In this document: piece after piece, positions 1 to 6,082 of the stretch
Layout of the letters: each line of letters opens with the position of its first letter
Numbering within the stretch: position 1 is the stretch's first letter
Origin: Croceibacterium_A sp965977975
GTDB taxonomy: Bacteria > Pseudomonadota > Alphaproteobacteria > Sphingomonadales > Sphingomonadaceae
Direction: 5' to 3'
Length of the DNA stretch: 6,107 nt
NCBI GenBank assembly: GCA_965977975.1
Contig: CBHCZH010000181.1
Coordinates: 1-6,107, forward strand
Position numbers and translations under genes: made by a program
Notes under the pieces: model-generated
Databases searched by the model: none
What the model saw: only the letters and a program-made list of their open reading frames with translations
What the model was told of the DNA's origin: nothing

Positions 1-801
<801 letters not shown>

Positions 802-827
802 CGAATGTCCTTAGCGCTAGTCCCGGC

Positions 828-855
828 AATGTAGGATGGCGCGAGTGAATGGCAA
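828..855 (-). promoter_or_regulatory. Possible sigma70 promoter of ftsH
   Basis: On the minus strand, TTGCCA (855-850) is followed after 16 bp by TACATT (833-828). This matches -35/-10 hexamers reasonably and would start transcription about 20 nt before the ftsH ATG, leaving room for the AAGGA ribosome-binding site. FtsH is often heat-induced, but I see no convincing sigma32 motif. This is a pattern match only. Confidence 0.35.
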
Positions 856-914
856 GTTGACGGCGCCGGCGCCTCGATAGCCGTCGCCCTTCGTCATCGT
901 ATCTACCACCCCTG

Positions 915-991
915 TCATCCCGCACTTGTTCCGGGATCCGGCTTTCTCGCCTGCCGCAAGGCAGCTGGGCCCCGGAACAAGTCCGGGGTGA
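915..991. repeat. Dispersed-type intergenic inverted repeat with nested GNRA hairpin
   Basis: Arms 915-935 and 971-991 pair over 21 positions: 19 Watson-Crick pairs, one G-T wobble (918/988) and one mismatch (923/983). The uninterrupted core is ACTTGTTCCGGG (924-935) against 971-982. The loop contains a perfect inner hairpin, CTGCC-GCAA-GGCAG (951-964), with a GNRA tetraloop. From memory, nearly identical sequences (cccgcacttgttccggg ... cccggaacaagtccgggg) recur in intergenic regions of sphingomonads and related Alphaproteobacteria, often near gene ends. The element may fold in RNA as a terminator or mRNA stabiliser; that function is inference. Confidence 0.7.
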
Positions 992-1120
992 GAACGAAGG
1001 AAGGAAGCGGCAGGGTCACAATGTTCTCACCCGTGACCCAAATGTGCACAACCAAAATACGTCTTTCCAATGGCTTGCGCTTCGAGTCACAGGTCACACT
1101 CAGGAGGGCGAAGTGAGACC

Positions 1121-2209
1121 CTAGCCGCGTTTCGGCGAGTCGTCGGGCAGGTTGCGAAAGATGATTCGGTCGACCTCCTGCTTCTCGTCGGGCAGCTCGA
1201 GCCTGGCCACCTCATCGGCGCCGAGCGCGTTGCGTTCATCGTCCCAAGTAACCGAGCCGGTCTCGACTCGGTGAGTGATCCTTTCCCAGTTCTCGCTCCA
1301 GAACTCGGCGGCCGCACCATACCGGCCGAGCATCGGCGCGCCCACGCGGTTGCGCATCTTGAGGAGCTGAACCATCAGCTGCGGGTGGCGCTTGCGGTGC
1401 GTACCCTTGAGCTCGCCCTGGTAATAATGCGGCACCTCCTCGCCCTCTAGCGCCAGTTCGAGCGCGGCATGGGGGAGACTGTCGTAGCCGTGGCGGAAGG
1501 CGGCTTCCCATGCGATGTCGAACGGTTGGCCCTTGAGCCGCGAACGCAACTTGTAGGCGGATCTGCGCGACATCCCCACGCTACGCGCCGCCGCCGTGAC
1601 CGAATGCGTGGCGGCAAGCTGCCGCAGGAACTCCGCCATCTTCCACTTGTTCCACCGGTCGCCGCGAGCAATGTGGACCGGGGGTGGCGGAGGAGAAGGA
1701 GGCGGCGGCTTGGCGGCAGCAGGGTCAGGGGGCGGCGCCGGCCGTACTGGCGCTTCGCCGGCACGCGCCATCGCCTCGACAATATCGAAGTGCTCTGAAA
1801 GCCATGCGCTTATGAGGCGGTGGAGCTCGGGTTGCGCGTCATCCTGTTCGGGAGCCGGGTCGTCGACTTCGCTTCTCTCCGCTGCCGCAGGCGTCAGGGT
1901 GGAGGGGTCGTCCGCCCCCTGCGCCCCATCGGACACTGCGTACGATACGCCATCCTTCTCGGCCGCGTTGCGCTCGATCCCCTTCACGGGGTCAGGCTCG
2001 GGGAGGACTTTACCGAGTGCCTCGACCGAGCCTGGCGGCGCTTCCCCCGCGCTGCCTGCGGAGGCTGGCGAGCCATCGCCGCCCGCCTCCTCCGCCATAG
2101 GCGGGCCGAAGGAACATTCCGGTGCGTCGGCAGGCGGTGAATTGCGGGGGACCATGATCCGGAGGGGATCGCTATGGTACGGGTAGAGCGGGATGTCGTT
2201 GTAGTGCAT
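1121..2209 (-). CDS. Helix-turn-helix protein with disordered Pro/Ala-rich N-terminal half
   Basis: The 362-residue product falls into two parts. Residues 1 to about 180 are acidic, low-complexity and Ala/Pro-rich, with one short predicted helix (ELHRLISAWLSEHFDIVEAMARA, 128-150) and a polyproline run (PPPPSPPPPP, 168-177). Residues about 185-326 are the conserved part: WNKWKMAEFLRQLAATHS, then an HTH-like stretch SVTAAARSVGMSRRSAYKLR (203-222), AWEAAFRHGYDSL, a GEEVPHYYQGELKGTHR segment (257-272) and LLKMRNR. I recall this arrangement from a family of uncharacterised sphingomonad proteins usually annotated as hypothetical or HTH-domain. DNA binding is therefore likely, but targets are unknown. 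The ATG at 2209 has no Shine-Dalgarno but sits 5 nt after a CATAAT hexamer, so a leaderless mRNA is plausible. Met19 and Met38 are alternative starts, also without an SD. There is no membrane segment or signal peptide. Confidence 0.8.
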   Translation of the reverse strand: MHYNDIPLYPYHSDPLRIMVPRNSPPADAPECSFGPPMAEEAGGDGSPASAGSAGEAPPGSVEALGKVLPEPDPVKGIERNAAEKDGVSYAVSDGAQGADDPSTLTPAAAERSEVDDPAPEQDDAQPELHRLISAWLSEHFDIVEAMARAGEAPVRPAPPPDPAAAKPPPPSPPPPPVHIARGDRWNKWKMAEFLRQLAATHSVTAAARSVGMSRRSAYKLRSRLKGQPFDIAWEAAFRHGYDSLPHAALELALEGEEVPHYYQGELKGTHRKRHPQLMVQLLKMRNRVGAPMLGRYGAAAEFWSENWERITHRVETGSVTWDDERNALGADEVARLELPDEKQEVDRIIFRNLPDDSPKRG

Positions 2210-2214
2210 CTGTG

Positions 2215-2235
2215 ATTATGGAACATAAAAGGAAC
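2215..2235 (-). promoter_or_regulatory. Possible promoter/operator of the HTH gene (leaderless start)
   Basis: On the minus strand CATAAT (2220-2215) lies 5 nt before the ATG at 2209, the usual -10 to +1 distance, so transcription could begin at or next to the start codon. The matching -35 is weak (TCCTAT, 2243-2238, at 17 bp). A direct repeat GTTCC-N6-GTTCC (2235-2220) with an 11-bp period occupies the spacer and could bind a regulator, perhaps the HTH protein itself. Autoregulation is inference. Confidence 0.3.
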
Positions 2236-2480
2236 AAATAGGAAAGCATTTTTTCCGGACGGGCCTGGCCGAACGGCGGCGCGTCCCGACGACCGGCGGG
2301 AAAGCCCGCTTATCGACGAAGTGATCGGACTCTCCGTCGCCAGCGAGCCGGCACCAAGTTCTCCACTTCGCCCGAGCTTGCGCACGACGACCTCATCGAT
2401 GCACGTAATTGCGCGTAAGAGAACGCTAACCATAGCTTCGCCGCATTCCGGATATTCGTGGCCACCGATCCCTCGCGTGT

Positions 2481-2485
2481 GGAGG
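2481..2485 (+). promoter_or_regulatory. Ribosome-binding site deciding a GTG start
   Basis: GGAGG is followed by a 7-nt spacer and GTG at 2493. The spacing is optimal, and the next in-frame start codon (ATG, Met25) lies inside the PAS domain, so GTG 2493 is chosen as the start. Confidence 0.8.
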
Positions 2486-2492
2486 CCCAATC

Positions 2493-4223
2493 GTGGCGCA
2501 AAGTGCCGAAAGCCTGCCTCTGCTGGAGACCGAGAACCGCTATCTTCGCAACACGCTGGACAACATGGTCCAGGGGGTCCTGATGTTCGACGCCGATCGC
2601 AAGATCGTCGTGTGCAATCGTCGATATCTCGAGATGTATGAGCTCTCGGAAGAAATCGTGAGGCCGGGCTGCTCGTTGCGCGAGCTGCTGGAATATCGAA
2701 AGGCGTCAGGTTCCCTGGCGCTGGATGTGAGCGTCTACCTGCAAAAGATCGACGAGCTTCTCGAAACCGGCGAGACCAGCGAGATGCTTGTCGATACCGG
2801 CGACGGAAGGACCATTCACGTCGTGACGCAGCCGCTGCCGAACCATGGCTGGGTTACGACGCACGAGGACATAACGCTGCAGAAAGAGGCCGAGGCTCGC
2901 ATTGCCCACATGGCGCACCACGATGCGCTGACCGATCTGCCCAACCGCACGCTGTTCGGTGCGCAGCTCGAAGCCGCGCTGCGCTGGCTGAAGCGCGACG
3001 AACAGATGGCCGTGCTGTTCCTCGATCTCGACAACTTCAAGAACATCAACGACACGCTCGGCCACCAGATCGGCGATGCGCTGCTCAAGACCGTCGCCGA
3101 CCGGTTGCGCGGCTGCATCCGCGAGACCGACGAGGTCGCCCGTCTCGGCGGCGACGAGTTCGTCATCGTTCAGACCAAGGTCGGCGGGCCGAACGACGTG
3201 GCCCAGTTTGCGCGGCGGGTCCGCGAGGCGATCATGCAGCCTTACGAGCTCGAGGATCATCACGTGATCGTCGACACCAGCATCGGCATCGCGATGGCCC
3301 CGGGCGACGGGACGACGTCCGACGAACTGATCAAGAACGCCGACCTGGCGCTGTACGGAGCGAAAGCCAGCGGGCGCGGCACGTTCCACTTCTTCGAGCA
3401 AGCCATGGACGCGCGGATGATGGCGCGCCATGCGCTGGAGCTCGACTTGCGCCGCGCCTTGGTCAACGGCGAGTTCGAGATCCACTACCAGCCGCTCGTC
3501 AACCTCGAGCAGGATCGGATCAGTGCCTGCGAGGCCTTGCTGCGCTGGAACCACCCGGTCAACGGACTGGTCGGGCCGGACAGCTTCATCCCGGTGGCCG
3601 AGGAAACCGGGCTGATCACGCGCATCGGCGACTGGGTGATCCGCAAGGCCTGCGAGGAAGCCGCGACCTGGCCCGACGGCATCACGCTGGCGATCAACAT
3701 CTCGCCGGTGCAGTTCCGCAACGAAAACCTGATCAGCGTGGTCACCCATGCCCTGGCGGTGTCCGGCCTCGCGCCCGAACGGCTCGAGCTCGAGATCACC
3801 GAAGCGATCCTGCTCGACCAGACCGAAGCCACGCTCGACACGCTCAACCGCCTGCGCTCGTTCGGCATCCGCATCGCGATGGACGATTTCGGCACCGGGT
3901 ACTCCTCGCTCAGCTATCTGCAGAAGTTCCCGTTCGACAAGATCAAGATCGACGGCTCGTTCGTGAACGCTTTGTCCGATGCCCCCGAATCGACCGCGGT
4001 GATCCGCGCCGTCACCGGGCTCGCCAGCAGCTTCCATATGGTCACCACCGCCGAGGGGGTCGAAACCAAAGAGCAGCTTCGCATCGTCAGGGAACTCGGA
4101 TGCACCGAAATGCAGGGCCACCTGTTTTCGAAGGCCTGCAACGCCCAGGAGCTGTTCAGGCTTTTACAAACCCATGACGAAGGCTTCCGGGGAACGCCGG
4201 TCAGGCAGCGAAAACGCGCCTGA
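2493..4223 (+). CDS. PAS-GGDEF-EAL bifunctional diguanylate cyclase/phosphodiesterase
   Basis: The 576-residue protein makes and/or degrades cyclic di-GMP, the second messenger that switches between motile and sessile life. An N-terminal PAS domain of the PAS_7 type (about 15-128; NTLDNMVQGVLMFDADRKIVVCNRRYLEMY) leads through a short helix into GGDEF (about 136-300) and EAL (about 312-560). The cyclase motif GGDEF (219-223) is intact, and RETD (210-213) five residues before it is a proper RxxD product-inhibition site. In the EAL domain the key residues line up with the RocR spacing: E347 (EAL), N402, E434, D464-D465 (DDFGTGYSS), K485, E521, E524 and Q541. Both activities are thus possible; which dominates cannot be read from sequence. 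No signal peptide or membrane helix is visible, so the protein should be cytoplasmic and tuned by whatever its PAS domain senses. It appears monocistronic, diverging from the HTH gene and converging on the regulator gene. Confidence 0.95.
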   Translation: MAQSAESLPLLETENRYLRNTLDNMVQGVLMFDADRKIVVCNRRYLEMYELSEEIVRPGCSLRELLEYRKASGSLALDVSVYLQKIDELLETGETSEMLVDTGDGRTIHVVTQPLPNHGWVTTHEDITLQKEAEARIAHMAHHDALTDLPNRTLFGAQLEAALRWLKRDEQMAVLFLDLDNFKNINDTLGHQIGDALLKTVADRLRGCIRETDEVARLGGDEFVIVQTKVGGPNDVAQFARRVREAIMQPYELEDHHVIVDTSIGIAMAPGDGTTSDELIKNADLALYGAKASGRGTFHFFEQAMDARMMARHALELDLRRALVNGEFEIHYQPLVNLEQDRISACEALLRWNHPVNGLVGPDSFIPVAEETGLITRIGDWVIRKACEEAATWPDGITLAINISPVQFRNENLISVVTHALAVSGLAPERLELEITEAILLDQTEATLDTLNRLRSFGIRIAMDDFGTGYSSLSYLQKFPFDKIKIDGSFVNALSDAPESTAVIRAVTGLASSFHMVTTAEGVETKEQLRIVRELGCTEMQGHLFSKACNAQELFRLLQTHDEGFRGTPVRQRKRA

Positions 4224-4278
4224 CGCTTCGTCTCTCCCTGCACCGCTGTCCACATCGCCTGACGCGACAAGGGCCTTG

Positions 4279-5502
4279 TCAGCGCCGTTCGCGCGCCACC
4301 AGTAGCCGTTCGGACAGGTCGGCGCCTTGTTGGCCTGTGATCTGGAACAGGGCTTCCAGGTCTTCGCCGCCTTTGGCAAGGTCCTCGATCTGGTCGGGCA
4401 GGTCGTCTCCGGCCACGATCGGCGCGACGCCGCGCAACGCAGTGTCGCGGGCACCCGCGACGATGGCCACGAGCGTACCTCCGGGCGCCTCGAAACGGGC
4501 GACGTACCCGTAATCGTCGTAGAATACCGATGAAGCCAGCCTGCGCGCTTCCTCGCTGACGTAGGTTTTACGGGTGACGTTATCGATCAATTCGTCGTAG
4601 CTCTCGCCGATCGCGAAACCCGAGCCGGCGAAAGTCGTGTCCTCGAGCAAGCCCAGTCCGCTGATCAACCCAAGGTACACGATGTTGGCTTCGCGCGCGG
4701 TGTCGGCATCGAGCTCGGACGCGGGGATCACGCGCACGGCGCGGCCGTCGCGTGCGAGAATCGGCACCACATGGCGTAGGCCGTAGGCCACCGACAGCGG
4801 CAAGTAGGTCAGACCCAAATCCTCCGCTCTGCCGTATCGTTCGGGCTCGGCTTCCTGCATGCCGGCAAGATCGACGGCAGAATCGATGCGAAAATCCCGA
4901 ATCTGCCGGCCCTGTTCCGGACGGATCGGATCGATCTCGCCGAACATGTAGTAATCCCCGACCACCACGACGATCGGCCGATCGGACGCGAGGAATGGCC
5001 TCCAAAAGGCATTGGCCGGCGGCGCATCGCCCGAACCCGGCAATATCCAGCCGGCAAAGGCTGCGAGCGCGGCGGCGAGCGCGAGGGCGTATGGCCAGCG
5101 CCTGGGCCGAGGGGAAGCGGCCGGGGCCTCGATTTCCGCGAACTCGGGGCGTTCGGTAAGCCGCAACGCATACGTGCCTGCGGGCAGGACCAGCCGAGCA
5201 TTCCCCTGTTCCTCGCCATGGGACGCATAGAAATCCTTCAGCCGCTTGCGGAGGCGGTGGACGTAGACGCGCGCGGTCGCATCGTCGCCTTCGGTGTCGG
5301 GCTGGCCGAACACGGCGTCGGCGATCTCGGCCTGGGTCGCGGGATCGGCATCGGGGCCGCGCGCCGCGAGATAATCGAACAGCTCGCGCAAGCGCCCCCC
5401 CTCGCCTAGCGCGCCGCTCGTCTGCAGGCGAGCGACCTCGGTGGCGAAGATCTGCTCCTCCTGCCCATCGCGGTCCGTCGGTCCGCGCCATCCCCCGGCC
5501 AC
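4279..5502 (-). CDS. CadC-like membrane-anchored winged-helix regulator with unrecognised C-terminal domain
   Basis: With the GTG start at 5502 the product has 407 residues. Residues about 15-116 form an OmpR/PhoB-like winged helix (RLRELFDYLAARG, then ATARVYVHRLRKRLKDFYASHG, then a RLVLPAGTYALRL wing). After a Pro/Arg linker comes one membrane helix (about 136-154, WPYALALAAALAAFAGWIL). The remaining 250 residues should be outside the cytoplasm and contain PIVVVVGDYYMFGEID, EANIVYLGLISGLGLLEDTTF, FYDDYGYVARFEAPGG and LVAIVAGARDTALRGVAPI. The layout matches one-component CadC-type regulators, in which the outer domain senses and the inner domain binds DNA; I cannot name the outer domain or its signal. 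Upstream in-frame starts exist at 5586 (ATG) and 5694 (TTG), but neither has an SD and the encoded extension looks non-coding. The GTG has only a weak GGGG 7 nt upstream. The direct repeat at 5513-5530 lies just before this start. The gene converges on the GGDEF-EAL gene with a 55-bp gap. Confidence 0.8.
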   Translation of the reverse strand: MAGGWRGPTDRDGQEEQIFATEVARLQTSGALGEGGRLRELFDYLAARGPDADPATQAEIADAVFGQPDTEGDDATARVYVHRLRKRLKDFYASHGEEQGNARLVLPAGTYALRLTERPEFAEIEAPAASPRPRRWPYALALAAALAAFAGWILPGSGDAPPANAFWRPFLASDRPIVVVVGDYYMFGEIDPIRPEQGRQIRDFRIDSAVDLAGMQEAEPERYGRAEDLGLTYLPLSVAYGLRHVVPILARDGRAVRVIPASELDADTAREANIVYLGLISGLGLLEDTTFAGSGFAIGESYDELIDNVTRKTYVSEEARRLASSVFYDDYGYVARFEAPGGTLVAIVAGARDTALRGVAPIVAGDDLPDQIEDLAKGGEDLEALFQITGQQGADLSERLLVARERR

Positions 5503-5512
5503 CGCATACCCC

Positions 5513-5530
5513 GTGTAACGTCTGTGTAAC
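5513..5530 (-). promoter_or_regulatory. 11-bp-period direct repeat, candidate binding site of the winged-helix regulator
   Basis: On the minus strand GTTACAC (5530-5524), AGAC, GTTACAC (5519-5513) is a perfect 7-bp direct repeat with an 11-bp period. OmpR/PhoB-type winged-helix proteins typically bind two tandem half-sites one helical turn apart, as in the Pho box. The site ends 10 bp before the chosen GTG start of the adjacent winged-helix gene, which suggests autoregulation. This is inference from spacing and protein family only. Confidence 0.4.
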
Positions 5531-5615
5531 GCGGCGATTACCGCAATTGCCTTGAAATGGCGAGCGGCGCCGCTCGGGTGTCTCATGGCGCAGCGGGTTC
5601 GTGCCGATACTTCTC

Positions 5616-5659
5616 CGGCCCGCCGGTTCCCTGCATGGCGACCCGGCGGCCCGTTTTTT
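5616..5659 (+). terminator. Terminator-like hairpin with T6, rightward
   Basis: Bases 5620-5626 pair perfectly with 5643-5649 (7 GC pairs). After one C/C mismatch (5619/5650) three more pairs form (5616-5618 with 5651-5653). The loop is 16 nt and the stem is followed directly by TTTTTT (5654-5659). In this GC-rich context a T6 run just after a GC stem is notable. No sense gene ends here on the plus strand, so it would stop antisense read-through from the left and shield the promoter at 5701; it may also be coincidental. Confidence 0.4.
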
Positions 5660-5688
5660 ACTCGTGACCTCAAGCTCGATCGGCATGG

Positions 5689-5737
5689 TGTCAACGTCGC
5701 TTGACAAGATCGCGCTTGATGTCTAGGTTCCTTGACA
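5689..5737 (+). promoter_or_regulatory. Tandem dyad operators over the small-operon promoter
   Basis: Dyad 1 is TGTCAA-N6-TTGACA (5689-5694, 5701-5706), a perfect inverted repeat overlapping the -35. Dyad 2 is TGTCTA-N6-TTGACA (5720-5725, 5732-5737), with one half-site imperfect, covering the -10 and the likely start point. Both have the same 6-bp spacer and are 31 bp apart, about three helical turns. A further half-site, TTGACG (5753-5758), lies 21 bp (two turns) after the last one and touches the start codon. This looks like cooperative repressor binding by a dimeric regulator; the regulator is unknown. Confidence 0.5.
5701..5729 (+). promoter_or_regulatory. Sigma70 promoter of the small-gene operon
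   Basis: Consensus -35 TTGACA (5701-5706), a 17-bp spacer and a -10 TAGGTT (5724-5729) predict a transcript starting near 5736. That leaves a leader of about 22 nt containing AAGGAA (5745-5750) before the first gene. It is the best promoter in the window. Confidence 0.6.
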
Positions 5738-5757
5738 TAACAGCAAGGAAGCTTGAC

Positions 5758-5943
5758 GTGATGAAAACCTCTACTTCTGCCTTATGCTGGGCCGGTGCGA
5801 TCGTCGGTGTCGCGGCGGCGGGGATGCTCGGCGTGATCGACGAGGACTCGACAACCACGCTGCTGGTCGCGCTGCCGGTCGCAGCGTGGATGGCCCTGCA
5901 AGGCCGGACCTGCCGCCTGCCGTGGCGGGAGGCCCGCCCGTGA
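5758..5943 (+). CDS. Small two-helix membrane protein
   Basis: The protein has 60-61 residues and unknown function. Counting from the ATG at 5761, residues about 8-26 (LCWAGAIVGVAAAGMLGVI) and 32-47 (TTLLVALPVAAWMALQ) are hydrophobic and separated by the acidic turn DEDS. This predicts a hairpin of two membrane helices with a basic C-terminal tail (GRTCRLPWREARP), probably cytoplasmic by the positive-inside rule. AAGGAA (5745-5750) is 7 nt before GTG 5758 and 10 nt before ATG 5761, so initiation at the GTG fits slightly better; the two differ by one residue. The frame stays open upstream to a TTG at 5701, but that is the -35 box. It is the first gene of a tightly packed operon and overlaps the next start by 4 nt. 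I do not recognise a named family. Confidence 0.7.
   Translation: MMKTSTSALCWAGAIVGVAAAGMLGVIDEDSTTTLLVALPVAAWMALQGRTCRLPWREARP
5927..5932 (+). promoter_or_regulatory. Ribosome-binding site of the 37-residue gene
   Basis: GGGAGG lies inside the end of the membrane-protein gene, 7 nt before the GTG at 5940. The strong SD and ideal spacing are the main reason for calling the next small frame a gene. Confidence 0.6.
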
Positions 5944-6053
5944 CCGCCTGTTCACCCAAGTCCGGCGCAGCCTATCGCCGCTACATCAGTAGGGACGGCT
6001 GCCCTGAATGGGATGAGGCGCCAGAGGACGAGGAGGAATCGGAAGAAGAATAA
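5940..6053 (+). CDS. Tiny protein with acidic tail, translationally coupled
   Basis: The GTG at 5940 overlaps the TGA of the previous gene in a GTGA arrangement, a classic sign of translational coupling, and has a good SD (GGGAGG). The 37-residue product has a basic, aromatic first half (KSGAAYRRYISRDGCPEW) and an extremely acidic end: 10 of the last 13 residues are Asp or Glu. Two cysteines (4 and 21) are present. There is no membrane segment. Function is unknown; a partner of the adjacent membrane protein or of the next gene product is conceivable, but nothing in the sequence proves it. The stop TAA is 29 nt before the next ATG. Confidence 0.55.
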   Translation: MTACSPKSGAAYRRYISRDGCPEWDEAPEDEEESEEE

Positions 6054-6082
6054 CCCGCGGGCAGATCTGATCGAGGGGACTT

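Larger units (their letters stand above)
802..1120. other. Intergenic region between the HTH gene and ftsH
   Basis: This 319-bp stretch holds no credible gene. The open frame on the minus strand at 915-1097 is only the repeat at 915-991 read through (giving LTPDLFRGPAALRQARKPDPG-like peptide). It contains the candidate ftsH promoter next to 801, the inverted repeat at 915-991, and a second simple inverted repeat, GGGTCAC (1013-1019) / GTGACCC (1033-1039) with a 13-nt loop. The second repeat lies 80-110 nt downstream of the HTH gene stop and could help end its transcript, but it has no T-run. Confidence 0.6.
2210..2492. other. Divergent intergenic region (HTH gene / c-di-GMP gene)
   Basis: This 283-bp region separates two divergent genes. 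Next to the HTH gene it is unusually AT-rich, with GGAAC repeated at 2220-2224 and 2231-2235 (11-bp period) and the -10-like CATAAT on the minus strand. Towards the GGDEF-EAL gene, TTGCGC (2409-2414) and ATAGCT (2432-2437) are 17 bp apart and could be a weak promoter. A small hairpin GCGGG-AAAG-CCCGC lies at 2296-2309. I see no small gene or recognisable riboswitch. Confidence 0.45.
5503..5757. other. Divergent control region between the regulator gene and the small-gene operon
   Basis: This 255-bp region carries no convincing gene; frames entering it from either side lack start signals. From left to right it holds the GTTACAC direct repeat (5513-5530), a perfect palindrome CGAGCGGCGCCGCTCG (5561-5576), a terminator-like hairpin plus T6 (5616-5659), an outer imperfect inverted repeat CAAGCTCGATC / GATCGCGCTTG (5671-5681 / 5708-5718), and the rightward promoter with two dyads (5689-5737). 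I found no clear -10/-35 pair for the leftward gene. Confidence 0.6.

Noticed and set aside
915..1097. Minus-strand 60-codon frame in the ftsH upstream gap
   Set aside because: It is mostly the intergenic repeat translated, with no ribosome-binding site and a non-ATG start.
2296..2309. Hairpin GCGGG-AAAG-CCCGC upstream of the GGDEF-EAL gene, considered as part of a c-di-GMP riboswitch
   Set aside because: None of the conserved GEMM riboswitch helices or tetraloop-receptor parts can be built around it; it is an isolated 5-6 bp stem.
2317..2370. Inverted pair CGAAGTG (2317-2323) / CACTTCG (2364-2370)
   Set aside because: Seven bases separated by 40 nt with no further pairing or promoter context is expected by chance.
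2706..4121. Long open minus-strand frame opposite the GGDEF-EAL gene
   Set aside because: A typical GC-bias shadow of a strongly coding plus-strand gene; composition is unnatural and no start signal exists.
4217..4265. Direct repeat CGCCTGACGC at 4217-4226 and 4256-4265
   Set aside because: Ten GC-rich bases with a 39-bp offset; one copy includes the GGDEF-EAL gene stop codon. No associated mobile element or att-like context.
4256..4281. Short palindrome GACAAGG-G-CCTTGTC (4266-4280) in the convergent gap, overlapping the regulator gene's stop codon, as a bidirectional terminator
   Set aside because: The realistic hairpin has only 5 pairs around a 5-nt loop and no T-run on either strand, so it is too weak to call.
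4580..5707. Alternative minus-strand frame overlapping the winged-helix regulator
   Set aside because: The product is Arg-rich shadow sequence, whereas the other frame gives a winged helix, a membrane helix and a coherent C-terminal domain.
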